Assembly: GCA_964528035.1 (NCBI GenBank) | Contig: CAZGQY010000013.1 | Span: 1 to 41,435 of the forward strand | Length of the DNA stretch: 41,435 nucleotides | Source: CAZGQY01 sp964528035 | Lineage (GTDB): Bacteria; Pseudomonadota; Gammaproteobacteria; Methylococcales; UBA1147 | Direction: 5' to 3' | Shown: one piece after another, positions 16,026-25,111 of the stretch | Layout of the letters: the number at the start of each line of letters is the position of its first letter | How positions within the stretch are numbered: position 1 is the first letter of the stretch | Position numbers and translations under genes: made by a program | Notes under the pieces: model-generated | The model's input: only the letters and a program-made list of their open reading frames with translations | Told to the model about the DNA's origin: nothing | The model's database searches: none

Positions 16026-17555
16026 ATGGAATCAATCTCCTTGCCAATCGCATTAATTTGGAGCTTAGGCCTTGTCGTTTTAATCGTCATTCTGTTTTTC
16101 ATTACAAAATCGATACTCTTGGTAAAAGCAATCCGGCATGAAAACTCCAGACTGCAATCTTTAAATATTAATCTAAATTCTGAACTCGCGGTCGCCAACG
16201 AAAAATCTTATCAAATTGAATTTCTAACACAACAACTCAACCTCGCAACAGAAAAAAGCGAATCAATACAAGAAACACTAAGTCAGGAATCAAAGGCAAG
16301 AGCCCGTGCCGAACAGCAAGCATCAAGAATCCCCGAATTTGAAGCAGAATGTCTCAAGCTGTCATCAACCAACGGAACACTGCAATCCGAATTGACACAA
16401 CTTAAAACTCTCAATGCGGAGTTACAAACCCGGATCGAGGCCGAACACAAAAATGCCGAAGAAAAATTGCAATTGGTAAAAACCGCTGAAGATCAACTCG
16501 TTCATCAATTTAAATCTCTGGCTGGTAAAATTCTCGAAGAAAAAAGTAAAACTTTTACCGAACAAAACAAAACCAATATAAGCAATATTCTATCCCCTCT
16601 ACAAGCCCAATTAGGCGAATTTAAGAAAAAGGTTGAAGATGTATACGTCAACGAATCAAAAGACCGAGCTTCACTGAAAGAAGCGATTAAAAACCTGCAT
16701 CTTGAAAATCAGCGAATGACCCAGGAAGCAAATAACCTGGTTAAAGCTTTAAAGGGCGATAAGAAAATACAAGGAAACTGGGGAGAACTGATTCTTGAAA
16801 AAGTACTTGAACAATCGGGCTTACGTAAAGACTTTGAATACCATACCCAAGGGGGATTCAGGGATTCCGATAATCGCCTGCTAAAACCGGATGTCGTTGT
16901 TCATTTACCCGAAAATAAAGACGTCATCATCGATTCGAAGGTATCGCTTATTGCATACGAAACGTATTCTTCTGCAGAATCAGATTTGGTTCGCCGACAA
17001 TCACTTGATGAACATGTCGTCGCCATCAGAAACCATATAAAAACACTCAGCAGTAAAGACTACTCTAATGTAAAAGGATTAAGATCACTGGACTTCGTGT
17101 TGATGTTTATGCCAATAGAAGCGGCGTTCCTAGCTGCATTTCAACACGACGATAATTTATTCTCGGACGCCTTTAAAAATAATATTATCGTAGTAACACC
17201 CACAACCTTGTTAGCCACATTGCGAACAATTGAAAATATCTGGCGCTACGAGAGGCAAAACGAAAGTTCAAGAATTATCGCCGACAAAGCAGGTTCCCTT
17301 TACGACAAGATTCGGGGCTTTGTAGAAGATTTTGAGAAACTCGGTTCGCAGGTGTCAACAGTACAAAATACCTACGACACTATCATGAATAAATTGACCC
17401 GGGGTAAGGGTAACCTAATACGACAGACAGAAAGTTTCGTAGAATTGGGAATCAAAATAAAAAAACCAATTCCGAAATCTATCGTTGAACTAGCAGACAA
17501 CGACACCTTAGATGCTCACGAAAACCGTGTTCAAGAAACTCAGGAAAAGACGTAA
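16026..17555 (+). CDS. rmuC: DNA recombination protein RmuC
   Basis: RmuC limits inversion at short inverted repeats and is thought to contain a nuclease-like fold. The 509-residue product has an N-terminal membrane anchor (about residues 6-30), a long coiled-coil region rich in Glu, Lys and Gln (about 35-150), and the RmuC domain (about 190-480), recognisable from NLVKALKGDKKIQGNWGEL, PDVVVHLPENKDVIIDSKVSL and LDFVLMFMPIEAAFLAAF. AAGG precedes the ATG, which lies 9 bases after hemL. It is convergent with rho. Confidence 0.95.
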   Translation: MESISLPIALIWSLGLVVLIVILFFITKSILLVKAIRHENSRLQSLNINLNSELAVANEKSYQIEFLTQQLNLATEKSESIQETLSQESKARARAEQQASRIPEFEAECLKLSSTNGTLQSELTQLKTLNAELQTRIEAEHKNAEEKLQLVKTAEDQLVHQFKSLAGKILEEKSKTFTEQNKTNISNILSPLQAQLGEFKKKVEDVYVNESKDRASLKEAIKNLHLENQRMTQEANNLVKALKGDKKIQGNWGELILEKVLEQSGLRKDFEYHTQGGFRDSDNRLLKPDVVVHLPENKDVIIDSKVSLIAYETYSSAESDLVRRQSLDEHVVAIRNHIKTLSSKDYSNVKGLRSLDFVLMFMPIEAAFLAAFQHDDNLFSDAFKNNIIVVTPTTLLATLRTIENIWRYERQNESSRIIADKAGSLYDKIRGFVEDFEKLGSQVSTVQNTYDTIMNKLTRGKGNLIRQTESFVELGIKIKKPIPKSIVELADNDTLDAHENRVQETQEKT

Positions 17556-17578
17556 ATCCTCTATAGGTGCACACCAGC

Positions 17579-17605
17579 TTCGGCAACAGGCTTATTGTAG
17601 CAACC
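17579..17605. repeat. hairpin between rmuC and rho (core of the dispersed repeat, copy F)
   Basis: The minus strand reads GGTTGCTACAATAAGCCTGT followed by TGCCGAA, which resembles the core of copy A (CTGCTACAACAAACCTGT followed by TGCAGAA) with a partial dyad. It fills most of the 56-bp gap between the convergent rmuC and rho genes and may act as a two-way terminator, though no clear U-tract follows. Confidence 0.4.
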
Positions 17606-17611
17606 TAAAAA

Positions 17612-18868
17612 TTAACGCTTCATTGAATCGAAAAATTCAGCGTTGGTTTTGGTTTCTTTGAGTTTACCCAATAGAAATTCACTGCCTGATAGTTCATCCA
17701 TTGGATGTAAAATCTTTCTCAATATCCAACATTTCTGCAGTTCTTCAGGACCAACCAGATATTCCTCCCTACGGGTTCCAGAACGATTTATATTGATCGC
17801 TGGATATATCCGTTTTTCCGCAATTTTCCGATCCAGGTGCAATTCCATGTTACCAGTACCCTTAAATTCTTCATATATGACTTCATCCATACGCGAACCG
17901 GTATCAACAAGAGCTGTCGCAAGAATAGTCAGACTACCTCCCTCTTCAATATTACGCGCTGCACCAAAAAACCGCTTGGGTCTTTCCAGAGCATTGGCAT
18001 CCACACCACCGGTCAAAACCTTTCCTGAAGAAGGAACGACGGTATTATAAGCTCTGGCCAGCCGGGTAATTGAATCGAGCAAAATAACCACATCGTGTTT
18101 ATGCTCAACCAGACGCTTAGCTTTCTCAAGCACCATATCAGCAACCTGAACATGTCTCGTGGGCGGTTCGTCAAAGGTACTGGAAACCACTTCACCTTTT
18201 ACACAACGCTCCATTTCGGTCACTTCTTCCGGGCGTTCATCAATTAACAGAACAATCAGCAAACATTCCGGATTATTGGCTTCAATAGAATGAGCCAAAT
18301 TTTGCAAAATCATCGTTTTACCGGCTTTCGGTGGCGATACAATTAAACCTCGCTGCCCTTTTCCGATCGGTGCAACCAGGTCAATCACACGAACGGTTAA
18401 ATCTTCTGTTGTACCGTTCCCCATTTCCAGAACAAAGCGTTGATTTGGGAAAAGCGGCGTCAGGTTGGTAAAAAGAAGTTTATGTTTGGCATTTTCCGGC
18501 GCATCATAGTTAATCTTTTCCAGTTTGAGCATTGCGAAATAACGCTCATTATCTTTCGGGGGTCTGATCTTCCCTGATAATGTATCGCCGGTTCTAAGGC
18601 TAAACCTTCGAATTTGGCTGGGCGAAACATAGATATCATCCGGACCGGCCAAATAAGAACTTCCTGGCGAACGCAAGAATCCAAACCCGTCCTGGAGAAT
18701 TTCCAATACACCATCACCGTAAATATCTTCTCCACTTTTTGCGTGCTTTTTCAAGATTGCAAAGATCAGATCCTGCTTTCTTGATCGACCAACCCCATCA
18801 ATACCCAAAGCCTCGGCGGATTGAATAATTTCAGGAACAGTTTGCTGCTTTAATGCGGTAAGATTCAT
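17612..18868 (-). CDS. rho: transcription termination factor Rho
   Basis: Rho is the hexameric RNA helicase that ends transcription at rut sites. The 418-residue product matches the short E. coli-type form without inserts. It has the N-terminal helical part (MNLTALKQQTVPEIIQSAE), the RNA-binding OB fold with GDGVLEILQDGFGFLRS (51-67), the Walker A loop SPPKAGKT (178-185), the VLLIDERPEEV catalytic and Walker B region near 210, and the secondary RNA-binding Q and R loops. It lies 187 bases downstream of trxA on the same strand; AGTATA at 19012-19017 (TATACT on the minus strand) is a possible -10 for its own promoter, with no good -35. Confidence 0.97.
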   Translation of the reverse strand: MNLTALKQQTVPEIIQSAEALGIDGVGRSRKQDLIFAILKKHAKSGEDIYGDGVLEILQDGFGFLRSPGSSYLAGPDDIYVSPSQIRRFSLRTGDTLSGKIRPPKDNERYFAMLKLEKINYDAPENAKHKLLFTNLTPLFPNQRFVLEMGNGTTEDLTVRVIDLVAPIGKGQRGLIVSPPKAGKTMILQNLAHSIEANNPECLLIVLLIDERPEEVTEMERCVKGEVVSSTFDEPPTRHVQVADMVLEKAKRLVEHKHDVVILLDSITRLARAYNTVVPSSGKVLTGGVDANALERPKRFFGAARNIEEGGSLTILATALVDTGSRMDEVIYEEFKGTGNMELHLDRKIAEKRIYPAININRSGTRREEYLVGPEELQKCWILRKILHPMDELSGSEFLLGKLKETKTNAEFFDSMKR

Positions 18869-19055
18869 AATGAGGAAATTAGATTATCGCAACCGGCGTT
18901 CGGGAACCGTCCCAAATTGAATTGCTGTATTGGTTGATGGGCTTTGGAGAAAGACACGCCCGCCAGGACGTACAGGTAGAAGAATTTATACAGTTAATGT
19001 AAAACTAGCACAGTATAGAGAAGCCGTCTAGCTAAAGACTCCAGAGAAAGGAAAC

Positions 19056-19382
19056 CTACAGATTACTATCAATGAATTCAGCAAGCTGCGATTTTGTTAC
19101 CGCACCCACTTTTGTCGCCTCAACTTCACCATTTTTAAATAGCATTAATGTGGGTATTCCACGAACAGCATAATGCTGGGGCGTTGTTGGGTTTTCATCA
19201 ATATTCAGTTTTGCTACAGTCACTCGCCCACTATAGTCGGCGGCAATTTCATCCAATACCGGTGCGATCATTTTACACGGGCCACACCACTCGGCCCAAT
19301 AATCAACCAATACCGGTTGTTCGGCATTAAGTACATTTTCACCGAAATCATCATCAGTTACATAAATTATATCTTCGCTCAC
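19056..19382 (-). CDS. trxA: thioredoxin 1
   Basis: A 108-residue thioredoxin, the general disulfide reductant of the cytoplasm. The active site WCGPC is at residues 32-36 within VDYWAEWCGPCKMIAPVLDEI, and the cis-proline loop is RGIPTLMLF. I place the start at the GTG at 19382 (giving MSEDIIYVTDDDF), because GGAGAT lies at the correct distance before it and thioredoxins usually begin this way; an ATG at 19394 would overlap the ribosome site. trxA followed by rho, facing away from rhlB, is the same arrangement as in E. coli. Confidence 0.93.
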   Translation of the reverse strand: MSEDIIYVTDDDFGENVLNAEQPVLVDYWAEWCGPCKMIAPVLDEIAADYSGRVTVAKLNIDENPTTPQHYAVRGIPTLMLFKNGEVEATKVGAVTKSQLAEFIDSNL

Positions 19383-19526
19383 GCTTATCTCCATTGAGGT
19401 TGTTTACGAAGTGTAGATATCCGGAGTTGGCGACATCAGAAAACAGGAAATCGATACCGGATACGAATACGAAGGTCGCCCATTTCAGCGCAAATTGAAG
19501 TTTAATGCAAGCCTAACTCTTAAAAT

Positions 19527-19553
19527 CGTTGCTTTTGAATGTATAAAGCAACG
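19527..19553. repeat. perfect 9-bp hairpin upstream of trxA and rhlB
   Basis: CGTTGCTTT and AAAGCAACG flank a 9-base loop. On the minus strand the stem is followed by ATTTTAAG, a weak U-tract, so it could end a short minus-strand RNA; on the plus strand no T-run follows. Confidence 0.5.
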
Positions 19554-19710
19554 CAAGCTATTGTTACTGATCCGCTCACTCATGAAGCTGTATATATCTG
19601 TTTTTATAAGCAATTATGGCTTTTTTTTATCCCTATAAGTTCTTGTCTTGAAGATTATTCAGGAATAGAAAATTTTTCTTCATATCCGTGTGCTCGTTAA
19701 TAGGTTATCC

Positions 19711-19738
19711 TTTACACTTAAATCAAATTGTATAAGAT
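19711..19738 (+). promoter_or_regulatory. candidate sigma-70 promoter for rhlB
   Basis: TTTACA (19711-19716) and TAAGAT (19733-19738) are separated by 16 bases, five and four matches to the -35 and -10 consensus. They lie about 210 bases before the rhlB start in the divergent spacer. The assignment rests on consensus only. Confidence 0.35.
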
Positions 19739-19947
19739 CCATCCAAAATATAAATCTTAATCCATGTTTCTTAAGCATGGCTATAAATTTGGAGCCGCTT
19801 AGCGGCTTAACTGTAGTTACTGTTTTAACTAAGTATCTTCTCTGCACATCTAAATCATTGACTCAGTTGTTTTTTATAACTCACAAAACCAGTGGTTACG
19901 GCAATCAAATAGATCCGTAACCATCGATTTAGCGTCAGGATATTAGT

Positions 19948-21219
19948 ATGGGCAGCAATGCATTAACCGACACACGATTTGATAGTTTTTCCCTGAATGA
20001 AGTCATATTGAATGGATTAACAGGTGCAGATTATAACTTCTGCACACCCATTCAAGAGAAAGCGTTACCAATAGCCCTTGATGGGCGAGACGTGGCCGGA
20101 CAAGCACAAACCGGAACAGGAAAAACAGCAACATTTCTACTCGCTACATTTCAATATTTGTTAGCGAATAAAGACAAAAAGAGCAACAAACAACCCCGCG
20201 CGCTAATTATCGCACCCACACGCGAATTAGCCATTCAAATCGCCAATGACACAAAATCACTCGGACAATTTACGCCATTCAAAGTCAGCCTTGTTTATGG
20301 GGGCACAGGTTACAAACAGCAAATTGCCGATATCAGCGAAGGCACAGATATACTAATCGGTACACCAGGACGCTTAATTGATTTTTATAAGCAAAAATTG
20401 TATCGACTGGATAATATTCAAGTCATTGTGCTCGATGAAGCTGACCGCATGTTTGACCTGGGTTTTATTAAGGACATTAGATACTTATTGAGAAAAACAC
20501 CGCAACCAAAACAAAGGCTCAGCATGTTATTTTCGGCAACATTATCCTACCGAGTACTGGAACTTGCCTACGAGCATATGAATAACCCCGAATTAGTCCG
20601 TATTGAACCCAAACAAATTACCGCAAAATCAATAAAACAATACGCCTATTATCCGGCAAATGAACAAAAAATTTCTCTACTTATAGGCTTGCTTTGCCAA
20701 AAGTCACCTTCCCGAAGTATTATTTTTGTTAACACCAAACGGGCTGCCGAACAGGTAAAGATATTTCTCCGAGAAAATAATTTCGATACCGGTGTACTTT
20801 CTGGTGATGTCCCCCAACAAAAACGGCAGACTCTGCTTAAACGTTTCCAGGATAATGAACTGCCTATCTTAATTGCTACAGATGTCGCTGCCAGAGGCTT
20901 ACATATCGCCGATGTTTCTCATGTCTTTAATTTCGACCTGCCCCAAGATGTAGAAGATTATGTCCACCGAGTTGGCAGAACTGCACGGCTTGGTGCAAGT
21001 GGAGAAGCCATTAGTCTGATTTGCGAGGAATATGTTTATTCGTTACCCGACATTGAATCCTATCTTGGCCACAAATTACCGATGGAATCCATAACGAAAG
21101 AGCTACTACCTGATATAAAAAAGCCTAAAAAACGAAGATCAAAACCCTTCAAAAAAAATATTAATCGATCATCTAAAAAACCCACAGGTAGTCGAAGAAA
21201 ACAGGCACCACGAGGATAA
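19948..21219 (+). CDS. rhlB: ATP-dependent RNA helicase RhlB
   Basis: A DEAD-box RNA helicase; in enterobacteria RhlB is part of the RNA degradosome. The 423-residue product has all motifs in order: a Phe-containing Q motif (FCTPIQEKALP, 31-41), AQTGTGKT (53-60), PTRELAIQ, TPGRL, LDEADRMFDLGF (DEAD near residue 166), SATLSYRV, and in domain 2 FVNTKRAAE, ATDVAARGLHI and HRVGRTARLG. The C-terminal tail (from about residue 385) is very basic (Lys/Arg/Ser-rich), suited to RNA binding. The divergent trxA-rho neighbourhood identifies it as RhlB rather than another DEAD-box protein. AGGA precedes the ATG. Confidence 0.92.
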   Translation: MGSNALTDTRFDSFSLNEVILNGLTGADYNFCTPIQEKALPIALDGRDVAGQAQTGTGKTATFLLATFQYLLANKDKKSNKQPRALIIAPTRELAIQIANDTKSLGQFTPFKVSLVYGGTGYKQQIADISEGTDILIGTPGRLIDFYKQKLYRLDNIQVIVLDEADRMFDLGFIKDIRYLLRKTPQPKQRLSMLFSATLSYRVLELAYEHMNNPELVRIEPKQITAKSIKQYAYYPANEQKISLLIGLLCQKSPSRSIIFVNTKRAAEQVKIFLRENNFDTGVLSGDVPQQKRQTLLKRFQDNELPILIATDVAARGLHIADVSHVFNFDLPQDVEDYVHRVGRTARLGASGEAISLICEEYVYSLPDIESYLGHKLPMESITKELLPDIKKPKKRRSKPFKKNINRSSKKPTGSRRKQAPRG

Positions 21220-21295
21220 CTTTCGAGATAAAACCAAGCTTTCCTAAGGTCAGTATTCAATTTATATTTTTCTAAGATGGAAATTGTTGATGATC

Positions 21296-21327
21296 CGGGC
21301 TTCTGCAACAGGAACGTCGCAGCAGAA
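21296..21327. repeat. hairpin between rhlB and nudE (possible copy E of the dispersed repeat)
   Basis: TTCTGCAACAGGAACGTCGC followed by AGCAGAA (21301-21327) forms a stem. On the minus strand the piece CCTGTTGCAGAAGCCCGG closely matches copy A (CCTGTTGCAGAAACCCGA). Only the core is recognisable. Confidence 0.45.
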
Positions 21328-21430
21328 ATTAGAGAAACTTTCACTCAGCCCAATTAATTCATGATTTTCATGGCTGAGCTTGAAACTACACTTTACTGAT
21401 ACCTGTAAAACAACACAATATCTGTCAACC

Positions 21431-21991
21431 ATGCCTCAAAAGCCAACTATATTAAAAAGAAACACACTCGCGACAACCCGGCTTTTTCGAATTGAATCGA
21501 TTGACCTGGAATTTAGCAACGGTACTCAATGCCAATTTGAACGTTTGACGCGCGGCACATCCAGCGGTGCTGTACTCATTGTTCCGATGTTAGATAAAGA
21601 AACAGTATTGTTGATACGCGAATACGCAGCAGGAGTCGATCGATATGAGATAGGACTTCCAAAAGGGAAAACTGAAACTGATGAGCCACTGTTAGACGCC
21701 GCAAATAGAGAACTGAAAGAAGAAGTCGGCTATGGCGCCAATAAACTTACATTATTATCGTCCGTGACCATTGCTCCAGGGTATTTGGAGCATGCAACAG
21801 AAATAGTAGTGGCGCAAGAATTATACGAAGAAAAACTGGTTGGTGACGAACCCGAAGAACTCGAAATCATACCTTGGAGTATTCACGACATAACTGGCTT
21901 AATTTCTTCGGGAAATTGCACTGAAGCCAGAAGTATCGCAGCGTTATACATGACCAAAGATTATCTGGCAGGCGCTTTATCTCTGATGTAA
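21431..21991 (+). CDS. nudE: ADP compounds hydrolase NudE
   Basis: A 186-residue Nudix hydrolase that cleaves ADP-ribose, Ap3A, NADH and similar compounds to AMP plus the other phosphate. The Nudix box fits exactly: G-x5-E-x7-REL-x-EE-x-G in GKTETDEPLLDAANRELKEE. The N-terminal QKPTILKRNTLATTRLF and SIDLEFSNG and the later TIAPGYLEHATEIVVAQELY and GDEPEELE match the NudE subgroup of gammaproteobacteria rather than NudF. The ATG at 21431 (MPQKPTIL) is chosen over an upstream TTG because family proteins begin just before QKPTIL. A terminator follows at 22038-22072. Confidence 0.9.
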   Translation: MPQKPTILKRNTLATTRLFRIESIDLEFSNGTQCQFERLTRGTSSGAVLIVPMLDKETVLLIREYAAGVDRYEIGLPKGKTETDEPLLDAANRELKEEVGYGANKLTLLSSVTIAPGYLEHATEIVVAQELYEEKLVGDEPEELEIIPWSIHDITGLISSGNCTEARSIAALYMTKDYLAGALSLM

Positions 21992-22037
21992 CAACGCATC
22001 ATACACCTTCATACCCACCTGGTTTCGGTACTAATAT

Positions 22038-22072
22038 TTGCAGCTAATCATTGAAAATAAGCTGCAATTTTT
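22038..22072 (+). terminator. rho-independent terminator after nudE
   Basis: TTGCAGCT (22038-22045) pairs with AGCTGCAA (22060-22067) around a 14-base loop and is followed directly by TTTTT (22068-22072). It lies 47 bases after the nudE stop. Confidence 0.75.
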
Positions 22073-22227
22073 CCGTCACGCACCGTATACAATTTAAGTA
22101 AAGAGAGAACAATATATTGTTACTTTCTAAAATCTAAAGAAATATTCCTTTATTTTAGAAAAAATGAACTACGCTTAATAGCAATGCGTCATATTCTGTT
22201 TTAATCGTCATTGGATTCATTGCTGCC

Positions 22228-22413
22228 ATGTCTATACCTAAAAGGCATCTTTCTGCTAACTTACCTCTAACCTTGGCAACACACGTTGCCCAGCAAACGC
22301 CGTACTCCCTTGATCAAGCTTTACGTGGTGTCTATGGAATACTCTCCTGTTACGAAGACACTTCAGAAGCCAGCAAGGCTATAGAAGAATTTATCCAGTG
22401 TATGTCCGAGTAA
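22228..22413 (+). CDS. small protein of unknown function
   Basis: A 61-residue frame beginning MSIPKRHLSANLPLTLATHV and ending EEFIQCMSE. I do not recognise it. The second half looks like two amphipathic helices with a soluble, acidic character and two cysteines; there is no signal peptide. No good ribosome site is visible before the ATG. It stands alone between the nudE terminator and the convergent protease gene. It could be a genuine small gene or a chance frame; the balanced composition leans slightly toward real. Confidence 0.4.
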   Translation: MSIPKRHLSANLPLTLATHVAQQTPYSLDQALRGVYGILSCYEDTSEASKAIEEFIQCMSE

Positions 22414-22459
22414 TTACAAATTTCAGCTTCAACTATTTCGAATAAATTCGACCTCTTGC

Positions 22460-22533
22460 AACCGCAATGTTACAACGAAACTTGTCGGAAATATTTAAGC
22501 GATCCAAACAATCAAATGCCTGTATCATAATCA
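22460..22533 (-). repeat. dispersed degenerate intergenic repeat, copy D
   Basis: On the minus strand this reads TGATTATGATACAGGCATTT, then GATTGTTTGGATCGC, AATATTTCC and TTTCGTTGTAACATTGCGGT. It aligns with copy C (5960-6046), sharing CATTTGATTGT versus CCTTTGATTGT and the same spacing to the Cys-like core. It lies between the small ORF and the protease gene, downstream of both. Confidence 0.5.
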
Positions 22534-22579
22534 CCCAGGTTCGAACCCCCTAATCTCATGGATAAAATTTAACGGATCT

Positions 22580-24850
22580 CTATGGCCCGGCATTGAAATT
22601 CTGTAATACCTCGCTACTGTCCAAGGCTCGGCTATACACCGCAACCAATCGGTACTCTCCCTGCCAATCACGAGTCGTGNNNNNNNNNNNNNNNNNNNNN
22701 NNNNNNNNNNNNNNNNNNNNNNNNNNNNNNNNNNNNNNNNNNNNNNNNNNNNNNNNNNNNNNNNNNNNNNNNNNNNNNNCTCTCGAACTCGCATCCACGG
22801 TCACAGTCAGTTCATCAAACACGGTTTCCACCGTGTCATCAGCGGTCAGACGCAACACATAGACGCCCTCAACACTGAATGTGGCATTGGTATCCACTGC
22901 ATTGGCATCCGTGAAGGTCACCACCCCCGGGCCACTCTGTTGACTCCAGGTGGTATTCAATACCCCTGTCGGTAAACCATCATCGCTGACCGTTCCATCC
23001 AGATTCGCCGCGCTCGGCAGGGTCACCGGCTGATCCGGGCCTGCATCAACATTTGGCGGTAAATTCACACTATTATCGTCGCCAGTTGAAATAATCAGAC
23101 TAACGGGTTGAGAAATTCCTCCTTGTAGAGATCCTTTGTGGCTAATATCAACGCGATATATACCGGCTACCCGTTCAGTTAAAACTATCTGTTCCACCGG
23201 ATCGCGTATATTATCACCCGTGACAGCAGCCAAACTCGGATTTAAGCGATCCAGAATCCAGGGTTGATGCGTCACGCCGTTGGGGTCAATCAACCTGACA
23301 TCCAGATCATTAACCAACATCGACGTCGATGGATCAAGACTAAAGGGCGGAGGAGTTCCGGGTGGATCTGTCCAAACGATAGTCACTTTAATAGCCCCAG
23401 AACTACTGGAAGCATCAAACAGCTGAGTCTCTACAACACCATCATCCAGAACCAGCTCATGAATTTCATTGCTTGGTTGACCCAGTGAATCCTCAGTCAT
23501 AATCTGGGCAGCCACTGCTGTATTCAAAAGACCCCAGCCATAAACATAATCAGGACCGACTGTTCCGGCATCATCGGCAGTATGTATCACCAAGGCTCGC
23601 ATAGTAGCCGCCGACAATGGGTTCACAAACAAATTTTCAGCATGCTGGCGGAGTAAAGCCAGTGAACCCGAAGTATTGGGCGTTGACATCGATGTCCCGG
23701 AAAAATTGCTATAACTACTATCACTACCGGCAACAGAAGAATTCAGGCTAATTCCGTTTGCAACCAGATCGGGCTTAATACGACCATCGTCGGTAGGGCC
23801 CCATCCGCTGAATGAAGAAATGGCTACACTACCTGATCCCGCATAACCTCCCGGTACGTCATGAACCGCACCAATAGTCAGTATATTCTTGGCGGATCCG
23901 GAACCGCCACCAATTGAATCGTAACCAGTCGTTCCACCGTCCCCCGGATGACTATCAGTAGAAATAACATAATTGCCAACACTACCGTCGAAATGCCAAT
24001 GTGTTGCCCCCGCAGAGGGCCCAGATTCATTTCGATCATTACCCGCTGATTTTACCATCAGGTAATTGGGCGAATCATAGGCTAGCTGATCCCAATCACG
24101 TGCAGTGGCAGAATAAAATCCAAACATCCAGTCTTCCTGGACACTCACTGATACATCGCCAAACCAAACCCACAAACCGTCTCCAAAAAAATTGAAAAAC
24201 CAACCGGTAATAAATCCGTAGGAATGATTAGAAATACTTACGGGGCTGGCAGACAGCTGCTCGTTTATCATTTCTGATAGGTCGCTGTTGAAATCCCAGG
24301 CCTGTAAAGACCCGGCAAATGCCATACCACGAGCCGCGCCACTGACTCCCGAAGCAATCATTGTGCCTGCCACATGAGTGGCATGGTTACTCAATGAAGC
24401 GGCATCATTGTTTGTGACTCTGCCAACAAGTTCCTGATGAGTATCACGAACATTACCTCCATCCCAAATTCCAAGCAATTGTCCTGAACCATTGAGGGCC
24501 AACCCAGCACTACCACCCGAATAGACTTCATCTGTAGAAACCGTATCTGCAGCAATCGCATTATCAGTCAAATAATAAATGGGTCGATTGCTTAAAAACT
24601 TTTGCAATTCCGCATGTCGACCGCCAGCATCCATAAAACGCAGTGGCAGTCCCATACCGGCCGCCCGATTCATTGCACTAATACGCTGTTGTTCGAAAAC
24701 CGGGATCCTTTCGGCACTCATTTGTTCAAGGTTCTGGCGCCTTGCTTGAGCGGCAAGAGGCTGGGTGATTACAGTGCACAGGATAAAAACCAATACTAAC
24801 CAAGCCTTGCTTGAAGCTGACACAAAGCCGTAGAATTTTGTTCCGAACAT
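22580..24850 (-). CDS. secreted subtilisin-like (S8) protease, interrupted by an assembly gap
   Basis: A secreted serine protease. From the ATG at 24850 (GGGGAG upstream) there is a signal peptide to about residue 35, a short propeptide, and an S8 catalytic domain with all residues present: Asp130 in GIWDGGNVRDTHQE, His156 in NHATHVAGT, the oxyanion Asn271 in SAGNDRNESG, and Ser387 in FSGTSMSTPNTSG. A beta-sandwich P-domain-like part and a PKD/Ig-like repeat (NVDAGPDQPVTLPSAANLDG) follow. Then 100 N interrupt the gene. After the gap RLVAVYSRALDSSEVLQNFN is typical of the end of a LamG/concanavalin-like domain. Both sides are in the same frame as drawn, but the true gap length is unknown, so continuity is inferred. 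Confidence 0.85.
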   Translation of the reverse strand: MFGTKFYGFVSASSKAWLVLVFILCTVITQPLAAQARRQNLEQMSAERIPVFEQQRISAMNRAAGMGLPLRFMDAGGRHAELQKFLSNRPIYYLTDNAIAADTVSTDEVYSGGSAGLALNGSGQLLGIWDGGNVRDTHQELVGRVTNNDAASLSNHATHVAGTMIASGVSGAARGMAFAGSLQAWDFNSDLSEMINEQLSASPVSISNHSYGFITGWFFNFFGDGLWVWFGDVSVSVQEDWMFGFYSATARDWDQLAYDSPNYLMVKSAGNDRNESGPSAGATHWHFDGSVGNYVISTDSHPGDGGTTGYDSIGGGSGSAKNILTIGAVHDVPGGYAGSGSVAISSFSGWGPTDDGRIKPDLVANGISLNSSVAGSDSSYSNFSGTSMSTPNTSGSLALLRQHAENLFVNPLSAATMRALVIHTADDAGTVGPDYVYGWGLLNTAVAAQIMTEDSLGQPSNEIHELVLDDGVVETQLFDASSSSGAIKVTIVWTDPPGTPPPFSLDPSTSMLVNDLDVRLIDPNGVTHQPWILDRLNPSLAAVTGDNIRDPVEQIVLTERVAGIYRVDISHKGSLQGGISQPVSLIISTGDDNSVNLPPNVDAGPDQPVTLPSAANLDGTVSDDGLPTGVLNTTWSQQSGPGVVTFTDANAVDTNATFSVEGVYVLRLTADDTVETVFDELTVTVDASSRXXXXXXXXXXXXXXXXXXXXXXXXXXXXXXXXXXTTRDWQGEYRLVAVYSRALDSSEVLQNFNAGP
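22680..22779. other. assembly gap of 100 N
   Basis: Exactly 100 undetermined bases, the usual placeholder for a scaffold gap of unknown length. It lies where repeated PKD-type units would be expected in the protease gene, which probably caused the assembly break. Confidence 0.98.
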
Positions 24851-25111
24851 ACCCACTCCCCATATATTTCTTCAAAGCCACTATCCAGTATTAGTAAGCT
24901 GTCGGTAGCCCTACTGGTTTGTATTTTACATTTTGCTTCAGAAAAGTATTAAGAGGGCAATAACTATACCGAATATTAAAATATCTTTTTTATCATTTAG
25001 TTTAACGACAACGAAAGCAATTAATACGGTATTAAAAGAAAAATGTAAAAATAACTGACAAATTTAGTCAGTAGACAAATAGATATATTGGAAGTATATA
25101 AGGACGGTTAT

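Larger units (their letters stand above)
19383..19947. other. 565-bp divergent spacer with structured rhlB leader
   Basis: There is no convincing gene here. It contains a strong hairpin, CGTTGCTTT (19527-19535) paired perfectly with AAAGCAACG (19545-19553). Nearer to rhlB are two smaller stems: CCATG/CATGG (19762-19766, 19776-19780) and AGCCGC/GCGGCT (19793-19798, 19802-19807). If the promoter proposed at 19711-19738 is correct, the rhlB mRNA has a leader of about 200 bases containing both small stems. Long structured leaders are common in DEAD-box helicase and cold-induced genes; a regulatory role here is inference. Confidence 0.5.

Noticed and set aside
17579..17605. Intrinsic terminator shared by rmuC and rho
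   Set aside because: A partial dyad is present but the stem is imperfect and lacks a U-tract, so it is reported as a repeat core instead.
22537..22552. AGGTTCGAACCCCC, which resembles a tRNA T-arm
   Set aside because: The flanking bases do not form the T stem on either strand, and no acceptor or anticodon arm is nearby. The GGTTCGAACC palindrome alone is not a tRNA.
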